Shown: positions 5,809-6,939 of the stretch, in pieces
How positions within the stretch are numbered: position 1 is the first letter of the stretch
Layout of the letters: every line of letters begins with the position of its first letter
Assembly: GCA_022615525.1 (NCBI GenBank)
Contig: JAKEGN010000222.1
Location: 1-6,939, forward strand
Reading direction: 5' to 3'
Length of the DNA: 6,939 nucleotides
Source: Woeseiaceae bacterium
GTDB taxonomy: Bacteria; Pseudomonadota; Gammaproteobacteria; Steroidobacterales; Woeseiaceae
Notes under the pieces: model-generated
What the model was told of the DNA's origin: nothing
What the model saw: only the letters and a program-made list of their open reading frames with translations
The model's database searches: none
Translations under genes and position numbers: made by a program

Positions 5809-6924
5809 CTGACCGATGCCGACCAGCTCGATGAGCGTATCGGCAAAGGCATAAATGAGCGTGAGGCTCACGCCGCCGATCACGAAGGCTGCAAAGAGCC
5901 CCAGCAGGAACGGCCGCGCGCCAATCCTGACTATTCCGGCCAGCATCGACGTCAGTCCGACAGCAGCCATCGCGATGAGTAGAAAGTGTTCGGCCGTACC
6001 GCGTATGAAGACGACGAACCGGTCCCACGTGGCCGGGTCGAGGAAGCCGAACGGCCTGTCGCCCAGGTCGCCGACGGTGCGCAACCCGGACATCAACGCA
6101 AACCCGACGATGAACCAGGGCACCATCGACAACCAGCTGAGCTTGCGTGCACCAGCACCGTCCTCGCGCACGCCGTACAGAACACCGACCAGCGGTATGA
6201 CGGCGACCATGCAGAGATTCCTGACCAGTTTTGTGACCGTCGCGATATCCAGCGCGACCGGCGCGTTGAACTGTGATTCGTACATCAGGCCTGCGCCGGC
6301 CACTTGTGCCGTTTCGTGGATGGACGTGCCGAGAAACAGGCCGGCGAAGGCTGGCTGGTCGGCGAACAGGTAATGAGCGATGTAGGGATAGAAGAACATC
6401 GCGGCCAGCCCGAATACGGTGATGCAGGCTATCGAATAGCTCACCTCCGCTTCATTGGCCTTTATCAAGGGTGCGGTCGCGACTATGGCGGTGCAACCGC
6501 AGATACCGGTCCCGATGGCGATCAGGCCGCTGAGCTGGCGTGACAAGCCTAGCCAGCGCCCCAGCAAGCCGACGGTCAGCAGGCCGATGGCAATCGCGGA
6601 CAGCACGAAGGGCAATGCGACGACCGTGAACCGGCCGGCCCCGAGCAGGCTCAGCCGTATCCCCAGCAGCATGATGCCGATGCGCAGGATGGTGCTGGCG
6701 CAGAACTTCAGGCCCGGTTTGACGGACGCTGGCAGCGAAATCGTGTTGGCGATCACCATGCCGATTACTATTGCCAGCATGATGTCGCTGATCGGGCTCT
6801 TGTCGAATCCGAGCACAGATTCGCCGAGCCATTTCGCGGCGACGCCCGCAATCAACGAAACGGCGATCGCGAGCGCGACACCCGACCACCAGTGCGGGCT
6901 GCGTATGCCTGCAGTCAGTGACAT
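5794..6924 (-). CDS. YeiH/UPF0324 family transporter (putative sulfate exporter family)
   Basis: Integral inner-membrane protein of 376 aa with about ten or more hydrophobic segments. Clear ones lie at residues 13-33, 46-64, 77-96, 99-122, 161-186, 231-252, 264-282, 312-333 and 337-360. Family motifs are GTGICGCTAIVATAPLIKA at 138-156, GTSIHETAQVAGAG at 199-212 and TKLVRN at 231-236. These place it in the YeiH-like family (Pfam Cons_hypoth698). Databases often label this family a putative sulfate exporter, but substrate and direction are not well established, so I treat transport specificity as unknown. The start is the ATG at 6924, with AGG nine bases upstream; the gene is essentially complete within the window. 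It converges on the Lrp/AsnC gene, and the last 15 bases of both coding regions overlap. That regulator faces hppD rather than this gene, so a regulatory link to the transporter is not indicated. Confidence 0.92.
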   Translation of the reverse strand: MSLTAGIRSPHWWSGVALAIAVSLIAGVAAKWLGESVLGFDKSPISDIMLAIVIGMVIANTISLPASVKPGLKFCASTILRIGIMLLGIRLSLLGAGRFTVVALPFVLSAIAIGLLTVGLLGRWLGLSRQLSGLIAIGTGICGCTAIVATAPLIKANEAEVSYSIACITVFGLAAMFFYPYIAHYLFADQPAFAGLFLGTSIHETAQVAGAGLMYESQFNAPVALDIATVTKLVRNLCMVAVIPLVGVLYGVREDGAGARKLSWLSMVPWFIVGFALMSGLRTVGDLGDRPFGFLDPATWDRFVVFIRGTAEHFLLIAMAAVGLTSMLAGIVRIGARPFLLGLFAAFVIGGVSLTLIYAFADTLIELVGIGQLSGQ

Positions 6925-6939
6925 GGAATTCAGCCTGCC

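Overview
The window is a GC-rich, tightly packed bacterial chromosome segment with seven protein genes and no RNA gene, mobile element or CRISPR array that I can see. The gene content suggests a pseudomonadotal, probably gammaproteobacterial, heterotroph: a cold-shock protein, an aerobic tyrosine-catabolism enzyme (HPPD) divergent from an Lrp/AsnC regulator, a YeiH-type transporter, and a large multiheme c-type cytochrome lipoprotein. This taxonomic guess is an inference from gene types and protein resemblance, not from a marker gene.

Layout from left to right. Positions 88-3973 hold four genes on the minus strand, in transcription order: a cold-shock protein (3973-3761), an octaheme cytochrome c with C-terminal HEAT-like and TPR repeats (3598-1292), a small DUF7009-type protein (1205-822) and a DUF2461 protein (783-88). 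The gaps are 162, 86 and 38 bases. The last two genes are probably co-transcribed and the cytochrome may belong to the same unit. The cold-shock gene has its own leader of up to 190 bases, with a weak candidate promoter.

Positions 4164-5240 (minus) encode 4-hydroxyphenylpyruvate dioxygenase, which makes homogentisate from the tyrosine transamination product. An Lrp/AsnC regulator is divergently transcribed from 5341. The 100-base shared control region and the first regulator codons carry three exact copies of one 8-base word in alternating orientation, with centres 36 and 35 bases apart. The middle copy lies inside a 13-base palindrome. This looks like an operator array through which the regulator could control hppD and itself. 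Positions 5794-6924 (minus) encode a YeiH/UPF0324 membrane transporter whose 3' end overlaps the regulator's 3' end by 15 bases.

Most of the window is ordinary metabolism. The two places that repay attention are the octaheme-HEAT-TPR lipoprotein, whose electron-transfer role is not established, and the repeat array between hppD and the Lrp-type gene.
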